64,000 bases of DNA from Streptomyces sp. ADI95-17 (GTDB taxonomy: Bacteria > Actinomycetota > Actinomycetes > Streptomycetales > Streptomycetaceae), in contig NZ_ML123048.1 of NCBI RefSeq assembly GCF_003846175.1, positions 742,222 through 806,221 of the forward strand, written 5' to 3'. The notes beneath the pieces are model-generated. The model worked only from the letters and a program-made list of their open reading frames with translations. It was not told the DNA's origin and did not search any database. Made by a program: the position numbers and the translations under genes. Shown here piece by piece: positions 42,304 to 50,848 of this stretch; the first letter of the stretch is position 1; each line of letters starts with the position of its first letter.

Positions 42304-44118
42304 ATGGAGTACGGGCGGGCCGGGCGGGTCCGGGTGCCGGTGGGGGACGATGCGGCGCGGTGGGCGACCCGGGGGAAGTGCCTGCGGGTGCTGCTCGTCG
42401 TGCACAACGTGACCGCCGCGACGCGGCTGCTCGATGTGCTGCCTCTGTTCGACGACGATCTGCGAGTGCAGTTGCTGGTGACCTGCACGGGCTCCTCCGC
42501 GTTCGCGGCCGGCACGGCCGAGCTGCTGGCCGACACGGGGGTGCCGGTACTGCCGTGGGAACAGGCCGTCGAGACGGCGGTAGACCTGGTGGTATCCGCC
42601 AGCTTCGGCGGTCAACTGGACGCGTTTTCCGGCAAGTTGGCCGTCCTGTCGCACGGTGTTGGATACACTAAGAGGCTGGCGACACCGGACACCGGATCTG
42701 GGGCGGGGGCGGGGGCGCCTGCGCCCGTGTTCGGGCTGGCACCTCCGTGGCTGCTGTCCGATCGGGGCACTCCCGTCGCGGACGCCCTCGTACTCTCCCA
42801 CCCCGAACAGCTCGAACGACTGCGCAGCGCCTGCCCCCGGGCCGCGCCGACCGCCGTGCTCGCCGGGGACCCCTGCTTCGACCGGATCCTCGCCGCACGC
42901 ACCCGTCGCAAGCGCTTCCGCCGCGCGTTGGGGGTACGCCCCGGTCAGCGGCTCGTCCTGCTCAACTCGACCTGGAACTCGGAGTCGCTCTTCGGTGACG
43001 GGACCGAGGTTCCGGGGGACGGCTGGTGCGGAGGAGATGTCGTCGCCGCGCTGCTCGACCGGGTCGCCGACGAGTTCCCCGTGGACGAGTACCGTTTCGC
43101 CGCCGTGCTGCACCCCAACATCTGGCACGGGCACGGCCCCGGTCAGATCCGTGCCTGGCTCGATCGCGCGCGGCGCGGCGGGATGGCGCTGATCGATCCG
43201 CTGACGGGGTGGCGGCAGGCCCTGCTGGCGGCCGATGCCGTGATCGGGGACCACGGATCCGTCACCTATTACGCGGCCGCCCTCGGCACTCCGGTACTCC
43301 TGGGGGCCGTGCCGCTCCACGCCCTCGACCCCGACGCACCTATCTCCGCGTTCATGCGGGAGGCTCCGAGACTCGACCCCGACGCGTCCCTGTCGGCGCA
43401 GATCGGGGAACTCATCCGCTGCCACCGGCCGTTGCCCGGTCCGGCCGAATTCACCACCTCCGTGCCCGGCGAGTCGGCGGCCCGGCTCCGGAGGCTCTTC
43501 TACTCGATGATGGGTGCGCCGGAACCCGATCGGCCCGCGTCGCTGGAGCCGCTCCCGCTGCCCGGGTACGAGGCCGGAACGGTCACCGTGCCGTTGCAGG
43601 TACTGACCCGGGTCCTCGGACCGGGAGAGATCGCCGTCAGCCGCTGGACGGGGGCGCGGCCCGGGACCGGACCGGATCCCGCCGGCGAACTGCACGTCGC
43701 CGTCCACGAGGACACCCGCGAGGTGGACCGGCTGGAGCTGGCCGACGTCATCTTCCGGGAGGGCGAACCCGACGATCCGCGGTTCGGTTCGCCGTCCATC
43801 TGGACCGCCGAGGTACTCCGCCGGCATCCGGGCTGCTCCCTGGCCGCCTATGTGACCGGCCCGTCCGAGTGCCTGGTGCGGGTGCGTGGCGAGGAGCCGC
43901 TCCGGATGGTGGCGGTGCCCGACGCCGGTGCGGAGGACGTGGCCGGCACGGACCCCGCCGCGTACGCCTCCGCCCTGTACGCCTGGCTGGCCGCGGAGGG
44001 CCGGGAGGCGGTCACCGCCCACGCGCGGGCGGTGACCGAGGAGCTCGTCCTGCGTACGGGCGGCCGGCTCCATCGCGTGCGCGTCGTCCCGCTGTCGCCG
44101 TCCGGCTCGGCGGGCTGA
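42304..44118 (+). CDS. GT-B-fold transferase, TagF/CDP-glycerol transferase-like
   Basis: A 604-residue cytosolic protein. The first 400 residues look like a two-domain GT-B fold: LRVLLVVHNVTAATRLLDVLPLF, HGVGYTKR, LVLLNSTWNSESLFG, AVLHPNIWHGHGPGQ and ADAVIGDHGSVTYYAAALGTPVLLG. HP..W..H and the GDxxSV..YxxxxxxxP motif resemble CDP-glycerol:glycerophosphate transferases. The last 200 residues (from about 415) are a separate alpha/beta region I do not recognise. A GtrA gene upstream supports a cell-surface glycan role. ATG 42304 follows GAGGGG at a good distance; the in-frame GTG at 42298 is too close to it. Confidence 0.65.
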   Translation: MEYGRAGRVRVPVGDDAARWATRGKCLRVLLVVHNVTAATRLLDVLPLFDDDLRVQLLVTCTGSSAFAAGTAELLADTGVPVLPWEQAVETAVDLVVSASFGGQLDAFSGKLAVLSHGVGYTKRLATPDTGSGAGAGAPAPVFGLAPPWLLSDRGTPVADALVLSHPEQLERLRSACPRAAPTAVLAGDPCFDRILAARTRRKRFRRALGVRPGQRLVLLNSTWNSESLFGDGTEVPGDGWCGGDVVAALLDRVADEFPVDEYRFAAVLHPNIWHGHGPGQIRAWLDRARRGGMALIDPLTGWRQALLAADAVIGDHGSVTYYAAALGTPVLLGAVPLHALDPDAPISAFMREAPRLDPDASLSAQIGELIRCHRPLPGPAEFTTSVPGESAARLRRLFYSMMGAPEPDRPASLEPLPLPGYEAGTVTVPLQVLTRVLGPGEIAVSRWTGARPGTGPDPAGELHVAVHEDTREVDRLELADVIFREGEPDDPRFGSPSIWTAEVLRRHPGCSLAAYVTGPSECLVRVRGEEPLRMVAVPDAGAEDVAGTDPAAYASALYAWLAAEGREAVTAHARAVTEELVLRTGGRLHRVRVVPLSPSGSAG

Positions 44119-44135
44119 GGAGCGACGCGGCGGGG

Positions 44136-46268
44136 CTACGGCGCCACGCAGCGTTCCCGCATGCGTCGCAGATGGACCAGGTGGAACGTGGCGCGCTGGC
44201 CGTCGAGGGTCGCGATCGCCGCCTCGACCAGCGGGCGCGCCGAATCGGTGTCGTCCTCGTCCAGCCAGGTCTCGGCGAGATCCGTGAGGGTCCGGGCCGT
44301 GTTGTACGTGTCACCGCTCGACCGGAAGTACGACTGCGCGGTCTCCAGGTACCGCCGGGCCTCCTCACGTCGCCCCAGCCCGCGCAGCGCCCGCCCCCGA
44401 TGGCGCTCCAGCAGTGCCTCGGCACGCGGCACGTCGCCCGTTCCCTCGTCCTGTCCACCCATGGTGCCCAGGATGCCGCCGGCCTCCTCGAAGCAGTCGT
44501 AGGCCTCCTGGTAGCGCCACTGGCGCAGTCTCAGCAGCCCCAGGAATTCGACGGCCGAGGCGTGACCCCGCTTGTGGCCTGCCGCCGCCTCGGCCCGCGC
44601 CGCTGCCCGGGCCTCCGTCTCCGCCTCCTGCCAGTGCTTCAACTCGGTGAGGGAGTGGGCCAGTTGTGCGTGGAGGGCTCCGGCGTCCAGGCTCGTGGCG
44701 CGACGGGCGTCGATGAGCCGCGCGCCGATACGGAGCGCGGGCAGCAGCATCTCGTGGTGGCCGGCCTTGAGCTGCAGCGGCCACAGGGCACGGCACAGGC
44801 GTACGGCGGTTTCCGGGTCACCGGACTCCTCGGCGCAGCGCACCGCCTCGACCAGGTTGCCCGATTCCGCGAGCAGCGCGTCGAGGGCGGCGCCGCGGTC
44901 CTCGTACGTCTGCCCGGTGCGGCCCTCGGCGGGCGCGGGTACGCGCCAGCTCTCCGGGAGCGCCTGGTGGGCGGCCGACGCGGCCAGGTCCGCGTACGCG
45001 TTCAGGGTGCGGGTGAGCGCCGCCGAGCAGGCCGCGATCCCGTCGTCCCGGACAGCTGCCGCCTCGGCGTGCGCGCGGACCGCGTGGCGGTAGTGGTAGC
45101 GACCGCTGCCGGTCGCGCCGGAGCCGCGCTCCAGGAGCATCCGGTCGGCCAGGTCCTCCAGGAGTTCCGCCGTCGTGCCGGGGTGGTGACCGGTGGTCCG
45201 GGCAGCCGTGGCGGCGTCGAAGGCGGGCCAGTCGCGCAGCGCCATCAGCCGGTACAGGCGGGCGGATTCCGGGGCCAGGAGCCGGTAGTTGTCCTCGGCC
45301 GCGCCTCGGACCGGGTCGTCGTCCGTCCCGGCGCGACGAGGCGGAAGCGTGGGTACGGAGAGCTGGTGCGCGGCGGCGCGCAGGGCGTACGGCGACCCAC
45401 CGCAGCGCTGGAGCAGCGAGGGCAGGGTGGCGCGGGCGGCGGCGACCGTGGACTTGTCCGTGATGTCGGTGAGCAGCCGCACCGCGTCCCGGTCCGTGAG
45501 CGGGCCGACGGGCACCCGCACGGCGTCGATGCCGGGGAAGGGGGCGCGGGCGACCAGGATCGTGAACACGCCGGGTGCCGAGGTGAGGAACGGCCTCACC
45601 TGCGAGGCGGAGTACGCGTGGTCGAGCACGATCAGAAGTCGCAGGTCCGCCACGCAGTGGCGGAAGAACTCGCCCAGCTCGCCGATCCCGGTCGGCATCT
45701 CCTCGTCCGGCACCCGGAGTTGACGCAGCAGGGCACGCAGTACGGTTCCGGCGTCGCGTGCGCCGCCGATGCCGCGGCCCCCGAGGTCGGCGTAGATCTG
45801 GCCGTCCGGGAAGAGCCGGGTGGGCTGTGCTCCGAAGTGCACGGCGAGGGTGCTGGAGCCCATGCCGTCCGGACCGTGCACCAGGGCGAGCCGGGGCCGC
45901 CCGTCGGCGCGGCGGGACGCCTCCTTCTGGAGCTGCTTCATCGCCTCCTTGCGATCCGTGAAGAACCTTATGGAGGCGGGGAGGTCCGACCGCACCGCCC
46001 GGGCCGGGGCGGGCTCGCGGCGCATGCGGGTGGCGAAAGCGGTCCAGGAGGCGGCGAGTTGCGGATCGGTGCGCAGCCGGTCGTGGACCATGCGGGCGAC
46101 CTCTTCCCGTTCGTCCGGGGCCACGGGTGCGGGGACCTCACGGCCGACGATTCGCCGCACGACGCCTCCGGTGGACTCCCAGGCCCATTTGCCGGCCTCG
46201 TTGGCCATCCCCGAGCCGACCGCGCCGAGTACCGCCGAAATCGCCGCCACCGAAGTGGGATCGAGCAT
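44136..46268 (-). CDS. STAND (NB-ARC-like) NTPase with TPRs and degenerate P-loop
   Basis: 710 residues. An N-terminal helical segment (1-85: AISAVLGAVGSGMANEAGKWAWE) seems to be an effector-associated domain. An NB-ARC-type module (about 95-330) follows with Walker A GPDGMGSST at 132-140, where the invariant Lys is Ser. Walker B LLIVLDHA (Asp216) and a winged-helix region come next. About 250 residues of TPR repeats close the protein (LAHSLTELKHWQEAETEARAAARAEAAAG; HRGRALRGLGRREEARRYLETAQSYF). STAND proteins are signal-responsive scaffolds in regulation or defence; without the P-loop Lys, ATP hydrolysis is doubtful. ATG 46268 follows GAGGAG. Divergent from the EccA-like gene. Confidence 0.82.
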   Translation of the reverse strand: MLDPTSVAAISAVLGAVGSGMANEAGKWAWESTGGVVRRIVGREVPAPVAPDEREEVARMVHDRLRTDPQLAASWTAFATRMRREPAPARAVRSDLPASIRFFTDRKEAMKQLQKEASRRADGRPRLALVHGPDGMGSSTLAVHFGAQPTRLFPDGQIYADLGGRGIGGARDAGTVLRALLRQLRVPDEEMPTGIGELGEFFRHCVADLRLLIVLDHAYSASQVRPFLTSAPGVFTILVARAPFPGIDAVRVPVGPLTDRDAVRLLTDITDKSTVAAARATLPSLLQRCGGSPYALRAAAHQLSVPTLPPRRAGTDDDPVRGAAEDNYRLLAPESARLYRLMALRDWPAFDAATAARTTGHHPGTTAELLEDLADRMLLERGSGATGSGRYHYRHAVRAHAEAAAVRDDGIAACSAALTRTLNAYADLAASAAHQALPESWRVPAPAEGRTGQTYEDRGAALDALLAESGNLVEAVRCAEESGDPETAVRLCRALWPLQLKAGHHEMLLPALRIGARLIDARRATSLDAGALHAQLAHSLTELKHWQEAETEARAAARAEAAAGHKRGHASAVEFLGLLRLRQWRYQEAYDCFEEAGGILGTMGGQDEGTGDVPRAEALLERHRGRALRGLGRREEARRYLETAQSYFRSSGDTYNTARTLTDLAETWLDEDDTDSARPLVEAAIATLDGQRATFHLVHLRRMRERCVAP

Positions 46269-46668
46269 GTCGCGCACTCCTCGTTCCCGGTGTTCCGCGC
46301 GGTGCGCCCTCCCCGGCACCGTCGCTGCCACCGTGCGGATCAACGTTAGCGTCAGACGGGCCGGTCTCCCCCGGACATCGTGGTGGTGGCCGTACGGGCT
46401 GACCCGGGACGGCCGTTCAACTGTCCTGAAAGCGACCTTTTCATCGACGTCCGGCGGATTCGGCGCTTCGGCATCGCCGCCCCGTCGCCGCCCGTCCACC
46501 GCGTCCCGACGTCTTTCGCCGTCCTTTCGCGGATGCGGCCGGGCGGTCGTCGAGTGTGTTCACCGCACGCCACACCGTGTTGGATATCCTGGCGGTTGTT
46601 CCAGGTCGTCACGGCGAGCCCCGTCGGCCGTCGGCGCGCGGGCCGGGGGCCCGTCGAGGGGAGTAACT
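46269..46668. promoter_or_regulatory. Divergent region, STAND / EccA-like genes
   Basis: 400 bp without a convincing gene. GTTGGATATCC near 46578 could carry a -10 for the plus-strand gene. No repeat or palindrome of note was seen. Confidence 0.4.
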
Positions 46669-48483
46669 GTGCAGGGAGCCGCACACCGGGGTTCGCCCAG
46701 GAAGGCCGAGCAGGCTTGGCAGCAGGCGGTGGCGCTGCTGAACCAGGGCAATGAGGCGGCCGCCGCGGAACGGTTCTCGTTCGCCGCCGAGCAGGATCCC
46801 CTGGCCGCCGACGTCTGGCTGGGGCTGCACGCGACCGGACAGCGCCAGAAGGAGGCACTGGACGGGATGGTCCGGTCCTCCGGCTCGTTCGGCGCGCTGC
46901 GTTCGAGGTTCGGGACGCCGCTGCGCTCCCGGTTCCAGCTCGGGCACTACGTCACCTTCCGGCTGGAGAACGCCCGTGACCTGTGGGTGGCGGCGATGAC
47001 CTCGCTGCTGGACGCCGGGAAGCTCGACGAGGCCTGGGCCGGGCTCTCCACGGCTCAACTGGACTGCGACGAGACCCGGTTCGTCTGTACGCGGTACGCC
47101 TTCCTCAAGGAGGACTGGGCCCTCGTACTCCGGTTCGCCCCGGGGATCCGTGACGCCTTCCTGCACGACGAGGCACAGCTGTACGTGGGGGCGGCGCTGT
47201 TCGCGCAGGGGGTCTGTCACGAGGCGCTGAACGTGCTGGCGGAGTTGCCGAAGAAGCTGGAGTCGGGGAGCCGGTTCGACGCGGAGGTCAAGTACTTCAT
47301 GGGCCGGTCCCTGGAGTCGCTGGGCCGGCCGGAGGAGGCGCTGAGGCGGTACCAGTACGCGTTCCGCTGTGCGCCGGGCCTCTTCGACGTGGACGTACGG
47401 GCGCAGGCGCGTTCCACGGCACCGACGGCTTCGTCCGTGGCCGGGGAGCCTTCCGCGCCCTCCCCGTCCGCTACGCCGTCCCCGGCGGCACCCCCGCGGC
47501 CCCGTACACCCGCCCCCGTACCCCCTGTCCCGGCGGCCGCTCCGGGCGCGGGGCAGGACTCCGGGCCGGCGGGGACGGACGGTGCGGACGGGCTGTCGCG
47601 CGAGGAGATGGCCCGTCTGCTCGCGGAGGCCCAGCAGGCGCTGGACGGCATGATCGGTCTGGAGCCGGTGAAGCGGCAGGTGCTCACACTGATCGCGCAG
47701 CTGCGCATGGCGGCGCTCCGGGAGGAGCAGGGTCTGCCCAGCGGCGCCCGGCCCCGGCACTTCGTCTTCGCGGGCCCTCCCGGGACCGGCAAGACGACCG
47801 TCGCCCGCATCATCGGCAAGGTCTTCGCCGGGCTGGGGCTGCTGAGTTCCGGCCATGTCATCGAGGCCCAGCGTGTCGACCTGGTCGGGCAGCACCTCGG
47901 ATCCACGGCCATCAAGACCAGCAAGGTCATCGACTCCGCGCTGAACGGCGTGCTGTTCATCGACGAGGCGTACGCCCTGTCCAACAGCGGGTACAGCGGT
48001 GGCGACGCGTTCGGTGACGAGGCGCTCCAGGTGCTCCTGAAGCGGGCCGAGGACGACCGGGACCGGCTCGTGGTCGTGCTCGCCGGGTACCGCGAGGAGA
48101 TGACCGGTCTGCTCGCCGCCAACCCGGGGCTGGTGTCCCGGTTCAACACCCGGGTCGACTTCCCCTCCTACTCCGCGGAGGAACTGCTGCTGATCGCCCG
48201 GTCCATCCTGGGCGATCAGGGCGACGTGCCCGACCCGGCGGCCGCCACCGCGCTCGGCGACCTCTTCGCCGCTGCCGTGGACGGCGGCATGGCCGACACC
48301 CTGGGCAATGCCCGCTTCGCCCGTGAGCTGTGCCAGAAGGCCGCCGCGCAGCGGGACCTGCGGTTGTACGCCGAGCACTCGGGCGGTTCGACACCGACCC
48401 GGGAGGAGATCACCACCGTGCTCACCCAGGACGTGATGGCGGCCCACCAGGAGCTCATGGAGTCCCACGGGAACCCGGCGTAG
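46669..48483 (+). CDS. EccA/CbxX-type TPR-AAA+ ATPase
   Basis: 604 residues. The N-terminal 245 residues are TPR-like helices (AVALLNQGNEAAAAERFSFAA; FMGRSLESLGRPEEALRRYQYAF). A Pro/Ala-rich linker (about 250-305) leads to a single AAA+ domain of the CbxX/CfqX class: Walker A GPPGTGKTT (369-377), Walker B VLFIDEAYAL (428-437), sensor and Arg-finger region SRFNTRVDFPSYS, and LGNARFARELCQKA. This domain order is that of EccA of type VII secretion systems, yet no ecc, esx or mycP gene is nearby. Start GTG 46669 follows GAGGGGAG. It may work with the divergent STAND protein. Confidence 0.88.
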   Translation: MQGAAHRGSPRKAEQAWQQAVALLNQGNEAAAAERFSFAAEQDPLAADVWLGLHATGQRQKEALDGMVRSSGSFGALRSRFGTPLRSRFQLGHYVTFRLENARDLWVAAMTSLLDAGKLDEAWAGLSTAQLDCDETRFVCTRYAFLKEDWALVLRFAPGIRDAFLHDEAQLYVGAALFAQGVCHEALNVLAELPKKLESGSRFDAEVKYFMGRSLESLGRPEEALRRYQYAFRCAPGLFDVDVRAQARSTAPTASSVAGEPSAPSPSATPSPAAPPRPRTPAPVPPVPAAAPGAGQDSGPAGTDGADGLSREEMARLLAEAQQALDGMIGLEPVKRQVLTLIAQLRMAALREEQGLPSGARPRHFVFAGPPGTGKTTVARIIGKVFAGLGLLSSGHVIEAQRVDLVGQHLGSTAIKTSKVIDSALNGVLFIDEAYALSNSGYSGGDAFGDEALQVLLKRAEDDRDRLVVVLAGYREEMTGLLAANPGLVSRFNTRVDFPSYSAEELLLIARSILGDQGDVPDPAAATALGDLFAAAVDGGMADTLGNARFARELCQKAAAQRDLRLYAEHSGGSTPTREEITTVLTQDVMAAHQELMESHGNPA

Positions 48484-48516
48484 CGGTCGGGACACCCCGG
48501 GCTGCGGGCTCAGGGC

Positions 48517-49410
48517 TCAGGGTGCCTTGAACAGCCCCGGGAACCGGAGTGCGAGCCAGGGTTTGCGGCCCAGGGCGAACACCCGGCCCCGGGCCATGGC
48601 GCCGTTCGGGCCGATGCGGCCGAGCGCCATCAGGAGGAAGGTGACCGGCTCAATGAGGATGGTGCAGTCCGGGCGGGCCGGCGGCCGAAGGGTGACGGTC
48701 ACGGCGCCGTCGGTGAACGTGACACCGAAACGGGCGCCGCCCCACAGACGGATCGCGTAACTGGCGGTGAGCCGGGCGGTGGTGGTGGCATCGGTGACCC
48801 TCGGCATCGCCGCGACAAGGAACGGCAGGGACAGTTCGACGCGTGCGCGGTCGATCATGTGGGGGCGCCCCAGCGCACGGGCGAGGTCGTAGCCATGGCC
48901 GAGCATGTGCGTCAGCAGGTACGAGCCCAGCACCTCCCGGCTCATCGGCCCCAGCGGCGTGACCACGGTCCCGGCCGTTTCACCGGTCCCTCCGCCGGCC
49001 TCGCCACCCGTCCGGCCGCCGGTCCCGTCACCGGTCCTGGTGCGGTCCGTCGCGCACCGTTCGAAGGCCGTGAGGTACGCATCGGTGTGCCTCACGATCA
49101 GCTCCGCCAGCGGCCCGGCGGCCCGCTCGCCGAACTCCGCGAGCGCCCGTTCGTTGGCGGCGGCCAGGCTCTGCGGCGTGCCGTCCCCGTAGCGGCGTTC
49201 CCGGCCGGCCGCGATGTCGGCCATCAGCTCGTTGGCCTGGGCCAGGTGTGCCGCGGCCTCCCCCACGGTCCACTTCGACCGGGGCACCGGAACACTCGTG
49301 TCCGCGGCTCCGCGCAACACCGTCGCGATGTCCTCCGCGGTGGCCCGCAGGGCATCGCCGAGCCCTTCGGGCAGCGTGCCCCGTGCGCCGCGTCCGGTCG
49401 CCGATTCCAC
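48517..49410 (-). CDS. Mycothiol-dependent maleylpyruvate isomerase family protein
   Basis: 297 residues: an N-terminal DinB-like four-helix domain (SKWTVGEAAAHLAQANELMADIAAG; SYLLTHMLGHGYDLARALG, with His ligands for Zn) and a C-terminal SCP2-like domain. Proteins of this family use mycothiol in isomerisation or detoxification. The start is GTG 49410, with GGGGAGAAG close upstream. The frame stays open a further 68 codons and carries a CxxC-x10-C-x6-C pattern, noted as a finding. Confidence 0.85.
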   Translation of the reverse strand: MESATGRGARGTLPEGLGDALRATAEDIATVLRGAADTSVPVPRSKWTVGEAAAHLAQANELMADIAAGRERRYGDGTPQSLAAANERALAEFGERAAGPLAELIVRHTDAYLTAFERCATDRTRTGDGTGGRTGGEAGGGTGETAGTVVTPLGPMSREVLGSYLLTHMLGHGYDLARALGRPHMIDRARVELSLPFLVAAMPRVTDATTTARLTASYAIRLWGGARFGVTFTDGAVTVTLRPPARPDCTILIEPVTFLLMALGRIGPNGAMARGRVFALGRKPWLALRFPGLFKAP

Positions 49411-49725
49411 GCTTCTCCCCGCTTCCGCCGAGCCTGCCCGCCCGGATGTGAACAGCCCGCCGACAGGCTGCGTCCCGGGGCACCCCACGGCGCCCGTGGT
49501 ACAGAAGACCAGGTGGCGGGGGCTGCGACAAGTGCCACAACGCCACGGGTCCCGATCGGCTTCCGTCGCCGTGCGGGGCCGGTCGAGCCGGGGCGGCCGC
49601 ATCGCGGCGCCCATTCGTACGGTTGCGGCAAGTCTGCCGGCATCCGATGTCTACCCACGGGTAACTCCCCCTGCTTTGATGGGCGGCACCACCTTCCACC
49701 CCCTCCCCCCACACAAGGAGATCCT
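49411..49725. other. Intergenic region upstream of the sphingomyelinase gene
   Basis: 315 bp between divergent genes. The left part is open in the frame of the isomerase-family gene. The right part, about 49640-49720, is more promoter-like for the sphingomyelinase gene but shows no clear hexamers. Confidence 0.4.
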
Positions 49726-50703
49726 GTGCCGAATCACGCGATCCGTCGTATCTCCGGCGCGACTCTGGCCGGCGCGCTCGCCGCGGCGACTCTGGCCGCC
49801 AACGCACCGCAGGCGTCGGCGGCCGGGACTCCGTCGCTGCGCGTCCTCACGTACAACACGTTCATCTTCAGCAAGACCCTGTACCCGAACTGGGGCCAGG
49901 ACCACCGCGCCGCGGAGATACCGAAGACCTCGTTCTTCCAGGGCAATGACGTGGTCGTACTCCAGGAGGCGTTCGACAATTCCGCGTCCGACGCGCTGCT
50001 GCGCAACGCGTCCGCCCAGTACCCGTACCAGACACCCGTGGTGGGCCGGAGCAAGAGCGGCTGGGACGCCACGAGCGGGGCGTACTCGGCGGTGACTCCG
50101 GAGGACGGGGGTGTCACGGTGCTGAGCAAGTGGCCCATCGTCCGCAAGGAGCAGCACATCTACAAGGACGCCTGCGGCAGCGACAGCTGGTCCAACAAGG
50201 GATTCGCGTACACCGAGCTGGACGTCCGCGGTGCGAAGGTCCATGTCGTGGGTACCCACACGCAGTCGACGGACTCCGGGTGCAAGGCGGGTGAGGCCGC
50301 CGCGAAGCGCGGTCTGCAGTTCAAGCAGATCGACGCCTTCCTCGACGCCAAGAACATTCCGGCCTCCGAACAGGTCATCGTGGCAGGGGACTTCAACGTC
50401 GACTCGCACTCCTCCGAGTACGCCTCGATGCTCGCCGACGCGGACCTGACCGCCGCCCCCCGTACCGGGCACCCGTACTCCTTCGACACCCGGGACAACT
50501 CGATCGCCGCCGACCGCTACCCCGACGACCCCCGCGAGGACCTCGACCACGTGCTGCACCGCACCGGGCACGCGCAGCCGTCCGGGTGGACGAACGAGGT
50601 GGTCAAGGAGCAGAGCGCACCCTGGACCGTGTCGAGCTGGGGCACCGGTTACACGTACACGAACCTCTCCGACCACTACCCGGTGGTCGCTTCGGTCCGG
50701 TAG
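49726..50703 (+). CDS. Secreted sphingomyelinase C (EEP superfamily)
   Basis: 325 residues. Signal peptide VPNHAIRRISGATLAGALAA with cleavage near QASAAG, then a DNase I-like fold: LRVLTYNTFIFS, VVLQEAF (metal Glu), GTHTQSTDSGC, VIVAGDFNVDSHS (Asp/Asn), EDLDHVLHR and LSDHYPVVASV (catalytic His). These match bacterial neutral sphingomyelinases. It should hydrolyse sphingomyelin outside the cell with Mg2+. GTG 49726 follows AAGGAG. Confidence 0.92.
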   Translation: MPNHAIRRISGATLAGALAAATLAANAPQASAAGTPSLRVLTYNTFIFSKTLYPNWGQDHRAAEIPKTSFFQGNDVVVLQEAFDNSASDALLRNASAQYPYQTPVVGRSKSGWDATSGAYSAVTPEDGGVTVLSKWPIVRKEQHIYKDACGSDSWSNKGFAYTELDVRGAKVHVVGTHTQSTDSGCKAGEAAAKRGLQFKQIDAFLDAKNIPASEQVIVAGDFNVDSHSSEYASMLADADLTAAPRTGHPYSFDTRDNSIAADRYPDDPREDLDHVLHRTGHAQPSGWTNEVVKEQSAPWTVSSWGTGYTYTNLSDHYPVVASVR

Positions 50704-50728
50704 CGCCCCGGAGCGGGCGGGAAGCCGG

Positions 50729-50757
50729 CCGCGGGTGCGGAGGGTCCGCACCCGCGG
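50729..50757 (+). terminator. Terminator after the sphingomyelinase gene
   Basis: Perfect 12-bp stem CCGCGGGTGCGG (50729-50740) with its complement (50746-50757), loop of 5. Confidence 0.88.
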
Positions 50758-50835
50758 CGGTCCGGCCGGCGCAAGCGGCACGATCCGGAACAGCCGGCAC
50801 GATCCGGCGCCATGAATGGTCTCTTCGTGGTCATC

Positions 50836-50841
50836 TACGAT
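50836..50841 (+). promoter_or_regulatory. -10 element of a leaderless response-regulator transcript
   Basis: TACGAT ends seven bases before GTG 50849, placing the transcription start at or one base from the start codon. No ribosome site precedes that GTG. Confidence 0.45.
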
Positions 50842-50848
50842 CGTTCGC

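Noticed and set aside
46669..48483. A type VII secretion locus
   Set aside because: Only an EccA-like ATPase is present; no eccB-E, esx or mycosin genes nearby.
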